Shown here piece after piece: positions 1 through 9,261 of a stretch of DNA of 64,000 nucleotides. This stretch comes from Bacteroidia bacterium (GTDB taxonomy: Bacteria > Bacteroidota > Bacteroidia > UKL13-3). The notes beneath the pieces were generated by a model, which saw only the letters and a list, made by a program, of their open reading frames with translations, did not search any database and was not told where the DNA came from. Within the stretch, counting starts at the first letter, position 1, and the number at the start of each line of letters is the position of its first letter. The stretch spans positions 1 to 64,000 of the forward strand of contig JACMQU010000183.1 of the NCBI GenBank assembly GCA_014376805.1. The letters run 5' to 3'. The position numbers and the translations under genes were made by a program.

Positions 1-108
1 AAATACAATATAACCATGTTCATAATAAAAATGAACACCTTCTGCCAATTCATTTTTTGATGGGGTAATATCTACTGACTTATTATTTTCTTTTTTTTTG
101 GTGTGCAT
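1..108 (-). CDS. DUF5522 family protein, N-terminal part (cut by window edge)
   Basis: The minus strand reads ATG at 108-106 and stays open for 36 codons to the window edge. The visible protein is a Lys/Asn-rich head followed by a segment reading EGVHFYYEHGYIVF. This matches the start of the small Bacteroidota DUF5522 family, whose members usually continue into a Cys-rich tail that is not visible here. The start codon shares one base with the stop of the preceding gene (TAATG), so the two are probably cotranscribed as the end of the B12 operon. Function is unknown; the Cys-rich tail of the family hints at metal binding. Confidence 0.7.
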   Translation of the reverse strand, partial: MHTKKKENNKSVDITPSKNELAEGVHFYYEHGYIVF

Positions 109-1154
109 TATTTTGTTAAAAAATATGTTGCGTTAATACCGGCCGCATAGCTACCTAAAAGGTTACCTGAACTATCATACCGTAGTATCTCACTTTGCTG
201 TACAAAATCTTTGGCATCAGCAGCTAGTATTTCATTTTTTATTTTATCAAAGCCTAAAGCATAAATATTGCGGTTAGTTGTTTGAACCCACGGCGATACA
301 GGTAAGGTTAAAGCATCCACTTTCATTTTATAAATTTGCCCGTTAATCCAGTATAAATGGGTGCCTGAAGGATCTGTTATAAGTTTTAAAGGTTTTGCAT
401 CGGTAGCAAAATTAAATGAAGAAATTATACGTAATGTTAATGGATTTAAGCGATGAAGCTGAGGCTTTATTGATAATAAAATATTGCCTGAAGTTAAGAT
501 CCATAAATTGTTTTGTGCATCACGTGTAATACTTCCTGAACCATACCCTACAAACACACTGTCTGTAAGCTGATCACTGATAGCGTTTATTATATAAAGA
601 TACCGGCTGTATTTATTAGTAACAAACACCCACGATCCAAATAACAACATTTCTTCTGTCCAGCCGTAGCAGGGAATTTTATTTTTGATTTTGTTTTGTT
701 GCAAATCAACAATTGCAATATGGTTATCATATAAATCACTTACGTAGGCTTTATTCTCATTTATACCTAAAAAAAATCTTGGTGAACGAAAGCCAGTAAC
801 AGTACCCCTCCCTTCAAAAGTTTTTGGGCTCATAATTTCTATTTTGCCAGAGTTATTAAGAACAAGATAAGCCGTATTATTAAAGATAGAAATGGATTGT
901 AAAATGTCGCCTAATGGTTTTTTATTGATTGTTTTATAAACGTCTTCATACAGCACATTTTTTTTTATGTTAAAAAAACTTAAGGTAGCATTGCCCCATT
1001 GAAAATTACCTTCATTGCAGATGAAATACCCGCTTGAAAGACTATCGCCCGCATCTGGCGTATTTGCAGTACGCGCGGGGATTTTATCACAGGCCTCTGA
1101 TGCCAGTAAAAACAATGCAAAAGTGATATAAGAAATATTTATTAGTAACCGCAT
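108..1154 (-). CDS. YncE/DUF5074-like surface lipoprotein, probable B12-binding BtuG-type beta-propeller
   Basis: A 348-aa protein with a signal peptide ending in a lipobox-like LLASEAC (Cys22), so probably an outer-membrane lipoprotein. The body consists of repeated short beta-strand units (for example NKAYVSDLYDNHIAIVDL and SWVFVTNKYSRYLYIIN) typical of YncE-like seven-bladed propellers. In Bacteroides, surface propeller lipoproteins of the BtuG type capture cobalamin and sit on the BtuB receptor. Here the gene is third behind a B12 riboswitch and a BtuB-like receptor, which supports the same role by inference. An 18-bp stem-loop ends 6 nt before its start codon. Confidence 0.75.
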   Translation of the reverse strand: MRLLINISYITFALFLLASEACDKIPARTANTPDAGDSLSSGYFICNEGNFQWGNATLSFFNIKKNVLYEDVYKTINKKPLGDILQSISIFNNTAYLVLNNSGKIEIMSPKTFEGRGTVTGFRSPRFFLGINENKAYVSDLYDNHIAIVDLQQNKIKNKIPCYGWTEEMLLFGSWVFVTNKYSRYLYIINAISDQLTDSVFVGYGSGSITRDAQNNLWILTSGNILLSIKPQLHRLNPLTLRIISSFNFATDAKPLKLITDPSGTHLYWINGQIYKMKVDALTLPVSPWVQTTNRNIYALGFDKIKNEILAADAKDFVQQSEILRYDSSGNLLGSYAAGINATYFLTK

Positions 1155-1160
1155 ATTTAT

Positions 1161-1215
1161 AAGTTTTCCATAAGCACAAATGTTAGATTTACATGAATGT
1201 GCTCATGGAAAACTT
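1161..1215 (-). promoter_or_regulatory. Long stem-loop just upstream of the propeller gene start
   Basis: Arms 1161-1178 and 1198-1215 are inverted repeats of 18 bp. On the minus-strand transcript they form 17 Watson-Crick pairs and one G-U pair around a 19-nt loop. The stem begins 6 nt after the DUF4465 stop codon and ends 6 nt before the next ATG. No U-run follows, so it is not a classical terminator. It may set differential expression or mRNA stability within the B12 operon. Confidence 0.7.
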
Positions 1216-1221
1216 TGCTCT

Positions 1222-2187
1222 TTATTGTTTAATAAACTTTTGAACCGCTATCGCTTCTTCTGTTCTAACTTCAACACAATATATACCAGGTTTAAGACTA
1301 CTGATATTCACGTCGTGATTTGAATCACTGATCAATAATTCACCCTGCAGATTAAATATTTTTACGGTTCCATTTATTTGGTTCAGGGAAAGGTGCAGGA
1401 TATCATTTGCAGGGTTGGGATATAAGCTAAAAATTATTTTGTTATCAGTATTTGACAAACCACTTTTAATATCTCTTGTAGTAAAATTATCCATACAGAA
1501 ATATTGTGGGTTGTTGATCCCATACATACCGGTATCTGATGAATGGTAATTAAAAGATAAACTATCCATGTTTCCAAGTTTACTAAGGTCTAACCATTGC
1601 CAGTTTTTTACAATATAATCCTTACTGTTATCACTAAAGCGATAATCGGCAAGGTAAAATTCTACAGTATCGGTAGGGGTTCCGGCATCTTTCCAGCCAC
1701 TAATTACTATCTTAAAAAAATCGGGATAGTTTCCTGTAGAATCACCAAATTTTTTGGAAATTGAAGTTCCGTTTTTCATTCCATAATAAGAATAAGTGCT
1801 GTTGGTTATATAAAAACCCATAACAACTTTACCTTGCGCTGCACCTTTTAAAAGAATTTTACCTCCACCATAATTTACTGCGTAAGTATTAGAGTTATTG
1901 TAACCTTTACCTGTTACGGCACTGTATTGATTTGTATAACTTTTAGTTGTGTCATTAGTGGTTGTAGATGCTGCAAAGCCTTCCCAGTAATCTCCAAATG
2001 AAGTGTCGAAATGATTTACGAAAAAAGCATTCCCGTTATTAAATCCTCCACTAAAATCCTTGCCGTTCCAATAGTTATTTGTGCCCAGGTTAAGGCTTTC
2101 AAAGGTTGAAATAGTTTGTGTTTGGGCTGTACCCAAAATGATAAAAACAGATACAATAATTTTTACTTTAAGTAAAATGGTTTTCAT
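1222..2187 (-). CDS. DUF4465 family secreted protein with T9SS C-terminal sorting domain
   Basis: A 321-aa protein with an N-terminal signal peptide (cleavage near AQTQ, residue 24). The body from about 25 to 240 opens with FESLNLGTNNYWNGKDFSGGF and continues with NQYSAVTG and YAVNYGG, which I recognise as DUF4465. The last about 70 residues form a type-A T9SS sorting domain (FSLYPNPANDILHLS, ending in GIYCVEVRT and a basic tail), so it is exported by T9SS and anchored or released at the cell surface. It lies 6 nt downstream of the BtuB-like receptor and under the same riboswitch. DUF4465 genes are often found in Bacteroidota cobalamin loci; a surface B12-binding role is inferred. Confidence 0.82.
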   Translation of the reverse strand: MKTILLKVKIIVSVFIILGTAQTQTISTFESLNLGTNNYWNGKDFSGGFNNGNAFFVNHFDTSFGDYWEGFAASTTTNDTTKSYTNQYSAVTGKGYNNSNTYAVNYGGGKILLKGAAQGKVVMGFYITNSTYSYYGMKNGTSISKKFGDSTGNYPDFFKIVISGWKDAGTPTDTVEFYLADYRFSDNSKDYIVKNWQWLDLSKLGNMDSLSFNYHSSDTGMYGINNPQYFCMDNFTTRDIKSGLSNTDNKIIFSLYPNPANDILHLSLNQINGTVKIFNLQGELLISDSNHDVNISSLKPGIYCVEVRTEEAIAVQKFIKQ

Positions 2188-2193
2188 GGTTTA

Positions 2194-4176
2194 TTAAAAT
2201 TTAAAATTGATGGATAATTGGTAATTTCTTAGTGGCATTGGTCTGTTAACGATTGCCTGATAAGTTTCATTAAACAAATTGTTTACCTGTGCCTGAATTA
2301 ATAAGTTTGTCTTTTTTACCTGAATGCTTTTTGACAGGCTTATTTTTGCTGTCTGATACGGGAGGAGCCAGGATTTGTTATCGGTTGAAACAAAACGAAC
2401 ACCGGTGTAATGATGTGAATAGGTGAGCGTATAACCTTTATAATTTATACCTGCAGACAGAATATGTTTAATTCGGGGTGTATAAATTAATTGTTTGTAT
2501 AAGGAAGAATCACTTACTGATTTTTCTTCCTGGTTGGTGGCAATAGTTAAATCGTGCAAACCCGAGGCAAATAAGGTCCATTTTCCTGCAAGATTACTTA
2601 TTTTCCAGTCTGCTTCAAGGCCTCTGCTCCATACTTGCGTTATGTTCTGTGGTCGGGCATTACCGTTTTGATCGGGCACCCATATAATCCAGTTATGAAT
2701 GTTTTTATTATAGCCGGTAAAGGTTGTATAAACACGAATAGTTTTTGCAATTACAGTTTTATATTTTATACTTAGCTCTTCATTCCAGCCGGCTTCAGGC
2801 AAAAGAGTTGGATTGCCTGATACTGCCCAATACAGGTCGTTAAAAGTAGGTAAACGGTAACTCCGTGATACGTTACCTGAAATAGCAAGGCATCTGTTTA
2901 AATCAAGCTGAAAACCGTAAGAAGGCATTACTGGAATTGGGTTTCCATCTACCCATTCTTGCCTTAGGCTTAACTGTTGCTGAAACTTTTGGTTCAGCCT
3001 GAATATTTTAAATGAAGCAAATATTGCAAACCTGTGTTGTTGCGCTAAACCATTATAGGATGCATTTGTAGCTACATTATACTGGTTCATCAAACTCACT
3101 TGTATTTGCCCGCAGGAGAATTTATAAAACTGATCAAGGTAAGTAATATTACTTTGCGATCTGCTAATTGCTTCTCCAATATTTTTATCGGAATACCTTA
3201 AATAATCATCAAAAAAACCATGACGAAAATTTAATTCATAAGCAGCTTTTATATATTTGTACTCTCCATTTATACGGATTACCTTATCTGTTTGATGTGC
3301 TTGCAAATCATTAAGATTTAATGCGGGCGGTAAACCTCTTTCATTTTTTTGTATCCAACTTCTTAATATAAATGTGTGTTTAAGTGTAGGGTTAAAAGTA
3401 TATTCCTGCATCCATGCCAGTGTTTGGAAACCGGCATTTACAGCATGTTCTGTAGGTGCTTCGTTTATTTTTATAAAATCTGTACTGTTTGAGTTTTGAA
3501 GTAAGCTAATATTTTTATAAGCAAATTGATTGCCCGCCTGTTGGGTAAATATTTTTTGGCTAAGCTGCCATTTATCTGTTCTGTAAAACAGTTTGATCCC
3601 ATTGCTATAAGACTGATAACTTGACATGCCAGTTAATATTTCTCCTTTTAACCCATTTTGTTGAGGGCTTATAGATTGCAAATGAATTGCGCCACCCATT
3701 GCGCCAGAACCAAACAAGGCAGCAGGACTGCCATATTGAATAGCTATGCCTTCCGATAAAAATGCCGGGAATAAAGAAAGATCAACCTGCCCGTTCATAG
3801 CACTTTGCAGGTTGAACCCATTCCACAATACAGGAGTGTGGTTAGCATTGCTACCTCTGAAACCCGGCGATGCAAGGTTGGATGGGCCGTAAGATTTAAC
3901 AAACAACTGACTGTGGTCTGATAGCAGTTGGGCAAGGCTGTTCTGGTTATTTTGATCCAAAAGTTGCTGATTGATAAATTCTAATTTGCTACCTGTTAAA
4001 AAGGAAGTGTACCGTATAGCCGGAACAATTACAGCGGGTAAAGTTTTAATTGAATCTGGAGGATTGATTAGAGAAACAGGATCTTGTGGAGCTGCATTAA
4101 TACGCATATTTGCAGTAAGGGTATTTACACCATATAACACCAATAACAAAATACATTCAGCAAACCTTTTCAACAT
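2194..4176 (-). CDS. btuB: TonB-dependent outer-membrane receptor, BtuB-like (cobalamin)
   Basis: A 660-aa TonB-dependent receptor with signal peptide, plug domain (about residues 50-170, with SPGFRGSNANHTPVLWNGF and GSGAMGGAIHLQS) and a 22-strand-type barrel ending in the short aromatic strand YQLSINFKF. It has no CarboxypepD-like N-terminal extension and is short for a SusC protein, which fits the BtuB subgroup. It is the first gene downstream of a cobalamin riboswitch. Substrate assignment rests on that riboswitch and on the downstream surface proteins rather than on residues that I can identify. Confidence 0.88.
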   Translation of the reverse strand: MLKRFAECILLLVLYGVNTLTANMRINAAPQDPVSLINPPDSIKTLPAVIVPAIRYTSFLTGSKLEFINQQLLDQNNQNSLAQLLSDHSQLFVKSYGPSNLASPGFRGSNANHTPVLWNGFNLQSAMNGQVDLSLFPAFLSEGIAIQYGSPAALFGSGAMGGAIHLQSISPQQNGLKGEILTGMSSYQSYSNGIKLFYRTDKWQLSQKIFTQQAGNQFAYKNISLLQNSNSTDFIKINEAPTEHAVNAGFQTLAWMQEYTFNPTLKHTFILRSWIQKNERGLPPALNLNDLQAHQTDKVIRINGEYKYIKAAYELNFRHGFFDDYLRYSDKNIGEAISRSQSNITYLDQFYKFSCGQIQVSLMNQYNVATNASYNGLAQQHRFAIFASFKIFRLNQKFQQQLSLRQEWVDGNPIPVMPSYGFQLDLNRCLAISGNVSRSYRLPTFNDLYWAVSGNPTLLPEAGWNEELSIKYKTVIAKTIRVYTTFTGYNKNIHNWIIWVPDQNGNARPQNITQVWSRGLEADWKISNLAGKWTLFASGLHDLTIATNQEEKSVSDSSLYKQLIYTPRIKHILSAGINYKGYTLTYSHHYTGVRFVSTDNKSWLLPYQTAKISLSKSIQVKKTNLLIQAQVNNLFNETYQAIVNRPMPLRNYQLSINFKF

Positions 4177-4302
4177 AAAATTAAATGTTGTGGCAACAGG
4201 TTAAAAGAATGAAACGAGAGATAAAGTCAATAAGGTACTTTAAACCGCAAACCGCATCATTCAGCCTTTTTTCCCGAAAGCCACATTGATTTTTTAAATT
4301 AC

Positions 4303-4502
4303 TTAAGGCAGGTCTTCTGACTTACACCATTTTTATCAGTCTTCCCATTTCATTTTAAATGAAACAGTGACAAAGAGCAGAGATAAAAACTAATGGGTTA
4401 AAATAATAAAATAACCTCATTTGGTGCTTACAGCAGCGGGTACTGTCCGGGATTTTCACCCTTGTTCCCTTTTCATTGCACACATGAATGCGCAAACCTA
4501 AA
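4303..4502 (-). promoter_or_regulatory. Cobalamin (B12) riboswitch
   Basis: Read on the minus strand, the element contains the conserved core: GGGAA followed by GGTGAAAATCCCGGACAGT, then CCCGCTGCTGTAAGC, and after a variable arm the B12 box GTCAGAAGACCTGCC (4307-4321). This is the AdoCbl-class consensus. It lies about 130 nt upstream of the BtuB-like receptor start, in the 5' UTR. B12 binding is expected to repress the whole uptake operon. Outer boundaries are approximate because P1 was not folded. The rest of the 4204-4590 gap shows no gene. Confidence 0.95.
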
Positions 4503-4590
4503 GCAATGCGAAAATAGTTTTAGTTAATGATTTAACAAGATAAAACTCTTTTGTCTTAAAAAAAAGCAGCTGTTAAATTAACGAATAAAT

Positions 4591-6012
4591 TTATTGAACT
4601 TCATAAGCTCCGATAGATGGAACGGAAGTATTCCTGTTTCTGTTTTTAAGATCTCTCTGAACTCCGGTATTAGTTCCGGCATTTCTGCATGGAGAATTAC
4701 TTTCAAGGTCGTAATCCCCGTTTTGAATGTTTTTAAAACGAGGCTCTTTATTTAAAAGATTACCATTCATATTAAGGGTATTATCTTTAGTTTTTATTAA
4801 GTTATTTCCCAATACTGTTGTTCCCAAAGGCTTCCCTTCCGGGTCAACATAAATATAAAATTCATCATCCAGACTTCCGTAAATAATATTGTTTCTTATG
4901 TTAAAATTTAAAGTAACATTACTGGTAATATTTCCATTTTCATCTTTAACAGGTTTATTATTTAAATAAAACCCGGGATCTTTTCTTCCAGCATTAAAAC
5001 TCTGGGCTGCAAACGTATTATGCAACAAATCATAGTTGCCACCTATTTGCCCTATAAAGCTAAAAAGACCGCAATTGGCAATTAAATTATTTTCAGCATA
5101 TAATTTCGCAGAAGAAGTATAAAAGCCAACTGCACTCATATTTTTTATAATACTTTGTCTTATTTCTAATCCATAAGTTCCACTGGCGGGCATGGAGTCA
5201 ATTCGTATTCCGATAAAGCCATTTTTAATTATGGCGCCATTTATTTTATTGCCATTGCTGCCACTTAAAAAGTAGATTCCAATCCATTGGCCTGCTACTT
5301 CTTTATAGGCATCATCCAATCTTGATCCTTCAAAGATTACCGGTTTATCTACCGTGCCATTTATAATTAAAGTACCCTGAACCAAAAAAGCAGATTTATT
5401 AAAATTATAAACATGTGTGCCTGCTTCAATAGTTAGCGTGCAGCCTTTTGGGATCAATATAGAATCATATATTACATATGGTTTATCATTTGTCCATAAC
5501 AAACTACTGGATGTACAGTTAAGTACTTCGTTGCTAAAATAATTGGCATCCTGTGTCCAGGCAATCAGATCAACATCTTGCTTGGTGCCGTTGGTTTCAA
5601 ATAAGATCTGGTCGGCCACAATAAACGGGGTATTACTCCCTACCTGATTAATATAGGCCTGAACAAAAATATAGATACTGTCATTCCCTCTAATTTCTAT
5701 ATCTTTAAAAAAGTTACCGCTTCTGCCATCTACATTTAGTTTAAAGAGGCCATATAAATTTCCGGCAATACTAATATTTGTTTTTACAGCATTTATGTTT
5801 GGATTTGTTACCCTTACCTGTAATGTTATACTTCGTGGAGTACCCGGATTAGAGCCTAATTTTGAGAAGATGGTATCAAAAAACACAGTATCGGTAGAAA
5901 ACTGAAGTGTTACTGCATTATTGGTAAACAGGTCGTTTTTACGACAACTATTTATGATAAGCAGGCAAATAAGTAAAATTAACCAATGAAAATATTTTAT
6001 TAAAAAATTCAA
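4591..6012 (-). CDS. Surface lipoprotein with right-handed beta-helix
   Basis: A 473-aa protein with a TTG start (no in-frame ATG gives a better signal peptide), a hydrophobic leader and lipobox LLIINSC (Cys23). After a N-terminal beta-sandwich-like part (residues 30-160), residues about 180-440 show repeated short N-rich strands (NKINGAIIKNGFIGIRID, NNIIYGS) typical of a parallel beta-helix. The C-terminus SPCRNAGTNTG...IGAYE matches the ending of 'choice-of-anchor Q' polysaccharide-binding proteins. Probably surface exposed and carbohydrate interacting; no catalytic residues recognised. Confidence 0.75.
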   Translation of the reverse strand: MNFLIKYFHWLILLICLLIINSCRKNDLFTNNAVTLQFSTDTVFFDTIFSKLGSNPGTPRSITLQVRVTNPNINAVKTNISIAGNLYGLFKLNVDGRSGNFFKDIEIRGNDSIYIFVQAYINQVGSNTPFIVADQILFETNGTKQDVDLIAWTQDANYFSNEVLNCTSSSLLWTNDKPYVIYDSILIPKGCTLTIEAGTHVYNFNKSAFLVQGTLIINGTVDKPVIFEGSRLDDAYKEVAGQWIGIYFLSGSNGNKINGAIIKNGFIGIRIDSMPASGTYGLEIRQSIIKNMSAVGFYTSSAKLYAENNLIANCGLFSFIGQIGGNYDLLHNTFAAQSFNAGRKDPGFYLNNKPVKDENGNITSNVTLNFNIRNNIIYGSLDDEFYIYVDPEGKPLGTTVLGNNLIKTKDNTLNMNGNLLNKEPRFKNIQNGDYDLESNSPCRNAGTNTGVQRDLKNRNRNTSVPSIGAYEVQ

Positions 6013-6069
6013 GTTTACAAGTATAAGATTAAGAATTTTATTTTAGCAGTAATCTGTTGTTATAAATAA

Positions 6070-6489
6070 TTAAATGGCATAACGTTCGATAATCCACTCT
6101 GGTATAATTGCAGCGCGGCCCGTATTAACATGCACCATCGTATAATTAAAATATCCGGTACAGGCAGTTTTGTTATTCTCTGTTTTAATGATTTCAAAAT
6201 TTACTGTTACTCCATCTTTTTGCATAGATTCAATATAAGTTATAACATGCATTTCGTCGCCAAGATTTAACGGTCTTTTAAATTCCATAAAAGTGTTTTT
6301 AATTACCCATCCATATCCATGGTTTAAAAATTCCTTCATGGGCATTTTATATCCTGTTTCCATCTGCTCAAACCGGGCCGCTAAAACATAATCTATATAC
6401 CTGCTGCTGTGCACATGCCGGTTCATATCAATATCATCAGGCCTTACTTTAAGTAAAGTAGTAAACCGAGTTTTGTTTACTTTTATCAT
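6070..6489 (-). CDS. Acyl-CoA thioesterase, 4HBT (hotdog) family
   Basis: A 139-aa single hotdog domain. The helix motif DDIDMNRHVHSSRYIDYVL (residues 18-36) is the 4HBT active-site region, and FMEFKRPLNLGDEMHV follows in the expected place. Length fits YbgC/FadM-type cytoplasmic thioesterases, which hydrolyse acyl-CoA. The DxDxNxHV form resembles the plant FatA-like/YbgC-like group. Substrate cannot be assigned. It lies 57 nt upstream of the beta-helix lipoprotein on the same strand; no functional link is apparent. Confidence 0.85.
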   Translation of the reverse strand: MIKVNKTRFTTLLKVRPDDIDMNRHVHSSRYIDYVLAARFEQMETGYKMPMKEFLNHGYGWVIKNTFMEFKRPLNLGDEMHVITYIESMQKDGVTVNFEIIKTENNKTACTGYFNYTMVHVNTGRAAIIPEWIIERYAI

Positions 6490-6679
6490 TTAGTTTATAA
6501 TTACAATAATAATCATCTGAAATGATTTTTGATCAATTTAACTCCTCTATATCAAAAATTTAAACCATTATATTACGGGCACTTTAGATTTAATAAACTA
6601 AAACAGGTTTTATTGAAAAAATTTGTAAAAGGAGCGTAAAATAATTTACCTTAGCACTTACTTATATATTTTTATCTGA

Positions 6680-6687
6680 TAAGTTTG
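6680..6687 (+). promoter_or_regulatory. Candidate Bacteroidota -7 promoter element (TAAGTTTG)
   Basis: An exact match to TAnnTTTG ending 5 nt before the GTG start at 6693. No TTG at the usual -33 distance was found. If used, transcription would begin at or next to the start codon. Confidence 0.4.
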
Positions 6688-6692
6688 AAAAT

Positions 6693-9068
6693 GTGAAAAA
6701 AGCTTTCTTTATATTGGTATTTCTTTTTCCCTTATTATTAAATGCAACACATTTAGTAGGTGGTTGCTTTGAGCTTAAATGGCTTGGAGGGGATAATTAT
6801 AATCTAATTGTTAGAATTTTGCGGGATTGTCAGAATGGAAGTCCACAGGCCTTCTTTGATAACACCATTACAGTAGGTTTTTTTGATAAGAATACAAATA
6901 TTAAAAAGCTTGAAGTTTTACTAAATTTTGATCCTCTAAAAAATGATACTTTAAAGTTTACAGGACCCAATTGTGCAAATATAGTTACTGGTTGTACACA
7001 TATTGCTACCTACTCCAAAAATATAATATTAACACCGGCACAGTTTGCCGGCAGCAATGGTTATTATCTTTCCTGGCAGCGTTGTTGCAGAAATAATATC
7101 ATTAATAATATAGTAAATCCCAAAGATGCAGCAATGACTTTATATGCTGAAATTCCTTCCCCAAAATTCTTAAAAAATTCTACACCTCATTACAAAAACA
7201 GTCCCCATACTTTACTTTGCATAAATAACTTATTTAAATATAATATGAATTTTGTTGATGTTGATGGTGATGAATTAAAATATTCTCTGATCAAACCAAT
7301 CAATGGCAATTTAGTCCCAACTAATTCGCAAAGCAATGTTGCTTCAGCCGGTCCATATTCAAACATTGTATGGCTAAATGGTTATGATGATAATAATGTA
7401 ATTAAAGGCTTAATGCCATTAAGTATTGATGCGGCAAGTGGTGTATTAACCTGCTTTCCGGAGGCAAGTGGAATATATGTGGCAAGTATCAGAGTTCAGG
7501 AATATAGATTTGGGGTTTGCATTGGAGAAGTAAGGCTTGAGCTACAGTTTACGGTTACTAACTGCCCCAATATTCCACCGCTGGCTAGTGTTATTACACT
7601 TAATAACAAGTTAATTTCCGGCGATACAGTGGAAGTGCAGGTTCCTGACAATATTTGTTTGAAAATAAGAGGGGTAGACCAAACTGATTCAATTTATATG
7701 AGAATTGTTACTCCTTTTAGTGATTCTGTTTTTGCCAGTTTGCCGGTTTTTGATTCAATCTCTGCCGGAAAACTGATGGTTGAAACTAAATTTTGTTTTC
7801 AAACGGGTTGCGAACATGAAAGGGTTAAAAATAGTTTTCCTGTATATGTTGAACTGGTAGATAATGGATGTCCGATTTCAAGAAATGCCTTTACCACTTT
7901 CTGGGTCAAAATAAAACCAATGCCCCTCGTAAATTCAACAGATCTTTTATGTATGACTTTAGAAAATGACAAAGAAACTTATTTTTATTATGGTGATTCT
8001 ACCAAACCCTCTAATCCTTATTTTGAAAGGTATAATATTTACCGTGGAATTGATTATAAGAACAATAAACTAATAGATTCTGTTTATAATAAAACTTTAC
8101 ATTTATACCACGATCCAAACACACCAGGATACAGTAAAATAAATTACACCTATTTTATGGTTGGAGTTAATAAATGTTTTAAAAGTGGTCCTACTTCCGA
8201 TACCCTGGGTACTTTTGAACAACTTGTATTTATTCCGGCTCAACAATATCTGAAATATGTTACTGTAACGGATAATAAAAAACTGGAATTAATATGGCCC
8301 GCTACATGGGAAAGAGATTTTGCTAAATATTTCCTCTATAAATCAATACGGGGTAAAACAAATTTTGAACTAATTCAAACATTCGAAAATCTTTATGATA
8401 CCGTTTTTACAGATACCAGAGTAAATGTAATGGATACCTCCTATTGTTACCATTTGATAATGAAAGATACCTGCGATAATTTAGGTCCTGTGGGTAAAGT
8501 TGCCTGTTCCATTGTATTAAAAGGCAAATCGCAGGAGTTTATGAGTAAATTGTACTGGAATAACTATATGGGGTGGGAATCGGGGGTAGAGCAATACAAA
8601 ATTTTCAGAAGTGACCCGGCAACCCCTTTTGCACAGATTAGTAAAACGGATTCTGCATTATTGGTTACAGATGATAAGCTTAACCTTAATGAAGGCCTTT
8701 TTACATACTATGTTGAGGCTAAAGAAAACCTGAAAGGTGAAAATTTGTATTTTAATGCAGTAAGCAGATCAAATAACATTGAATTATTGCAGCCACCTGT
8801 GGTTTACCTGCCAAATGCATTTACGGCAAATGGCGACGGCTTAAATGATAAGTTTGGCTGGGTACCGGTGTTTGTAAAAGACTTTACCATACAAATTTAT
8901 AACCGCTGGGGCGAACAAATTTATACTACCTCTGACAAACATGCATACTGGGATGCTTTATATAAATCTCAACCATGCCAGGAGGATGTGTATTTTTACA
9001 GATTAAGCTATACAGGTTGGGAAGGTACCGAAAAATTTACTTCCGGTAATTTTACACTTCTCCGCTAA
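6693..9068 (+). CDS. Large secreted protein with CHU_C (type-B) T9SS sorting domain
   Basis: A 791-aa protein with a GTG start, since an ATG two bases earlier is followed at once by TGA. It has a signal peptide (ending near LLNATHLVGG) and many beta-sandwich segments with paired cysteines, then fibronectin-like domains in the second half. The last about 90 residues (VVYLPNAFTANGDGLNDKF...IYNRWGEQIY...) are the gliding-motility-associated CHU_C domain that directs T9SS export. The start THLVGGCFELKW and RDCQNG resemble a large family of Bacteroidota surface proteins of unknown function. Probably an adhesin or matrix component. Confidence 0.85.
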   Translation: MKKAFFILVFLFPLLLNATHLVGGCFELKWLGGDNYNLIVRILRDCQNGSPQAFFDNTITVGFFDKNTNIKKLEVLLNFDPLKNDTLKFTGPNCANIVTGCTHIATYSKNIILTPAQFAGSNGYYLSWQRCCRNNIINNIVNPKDAAMTLYAEIPSPKFLKNSTPHYKNSPHTLLCINNLFKYNMNFVDVDGDELKYSLIKPINGNLVPTNSQSNVASAGPYSNIVWLNGYDDNNVIKGLMPLSIDAASGVLTCFPEASGIYVASIRVQEYRFGVCIGEVRLELQFTVTNCPNIPPLASVITLNNKLISGDTVEVQVPDNICLKIRGVDQTDSIYMRIVTPFSDSVFASLPVFDSISAGKLMVETKFCFQTGCEHERVKNSFPVYVELVDNGCPISRNAFTTFWVKIKPMPLVNSTDLLCMTLENDKETYFYYGDSTKPSNPYFERYNIYRGIDYKNNKLIDSVYNKTLHLYHDPNTPGYSKINYTYFMVGVNKCFKSGPTSDTLGTFEQLVFIPAQQYLKYVTVTDNKKLELIWPATWERDFAKYFLYKSIRGKTNFELIQTFENLYDTVFTDTRVNVMDTSYCYHLIMKDTCDNLGPVGKVACSIVLKGKSQEFMSKLYWNNYMGWESGVEQYKIFRSDPATPFAQISKTDSALLVTDDKLNLNEGLFTYYVEAKENLKGENLYFNAVSRSNNIELLQPPVVYLPNAFTANGDGLNDKFGWVPVFVKDFTIQIYNRWGEQIYTTSDKHAYWDALYKSQPCQEDVYFYRLSYTGWEGTEKFTSGNFTLLR

Positions 9069-9261
9069 TTATCTGTTTAACAGAGTCATTTAATCTAATT
9101 CCAATTTGGGATTTTTTCTCATTACTGAAAAGACCTGATTAATTAATTCATCTTTAAATTTTATTGGCCTGATGTTGAAAAGCATGGATAATTTAATGTA
9201 TAATCTCATAAAATTCACCTCTATTTTGAGTAGGAATTTTGTAATTTTACACCTGAAAAAA

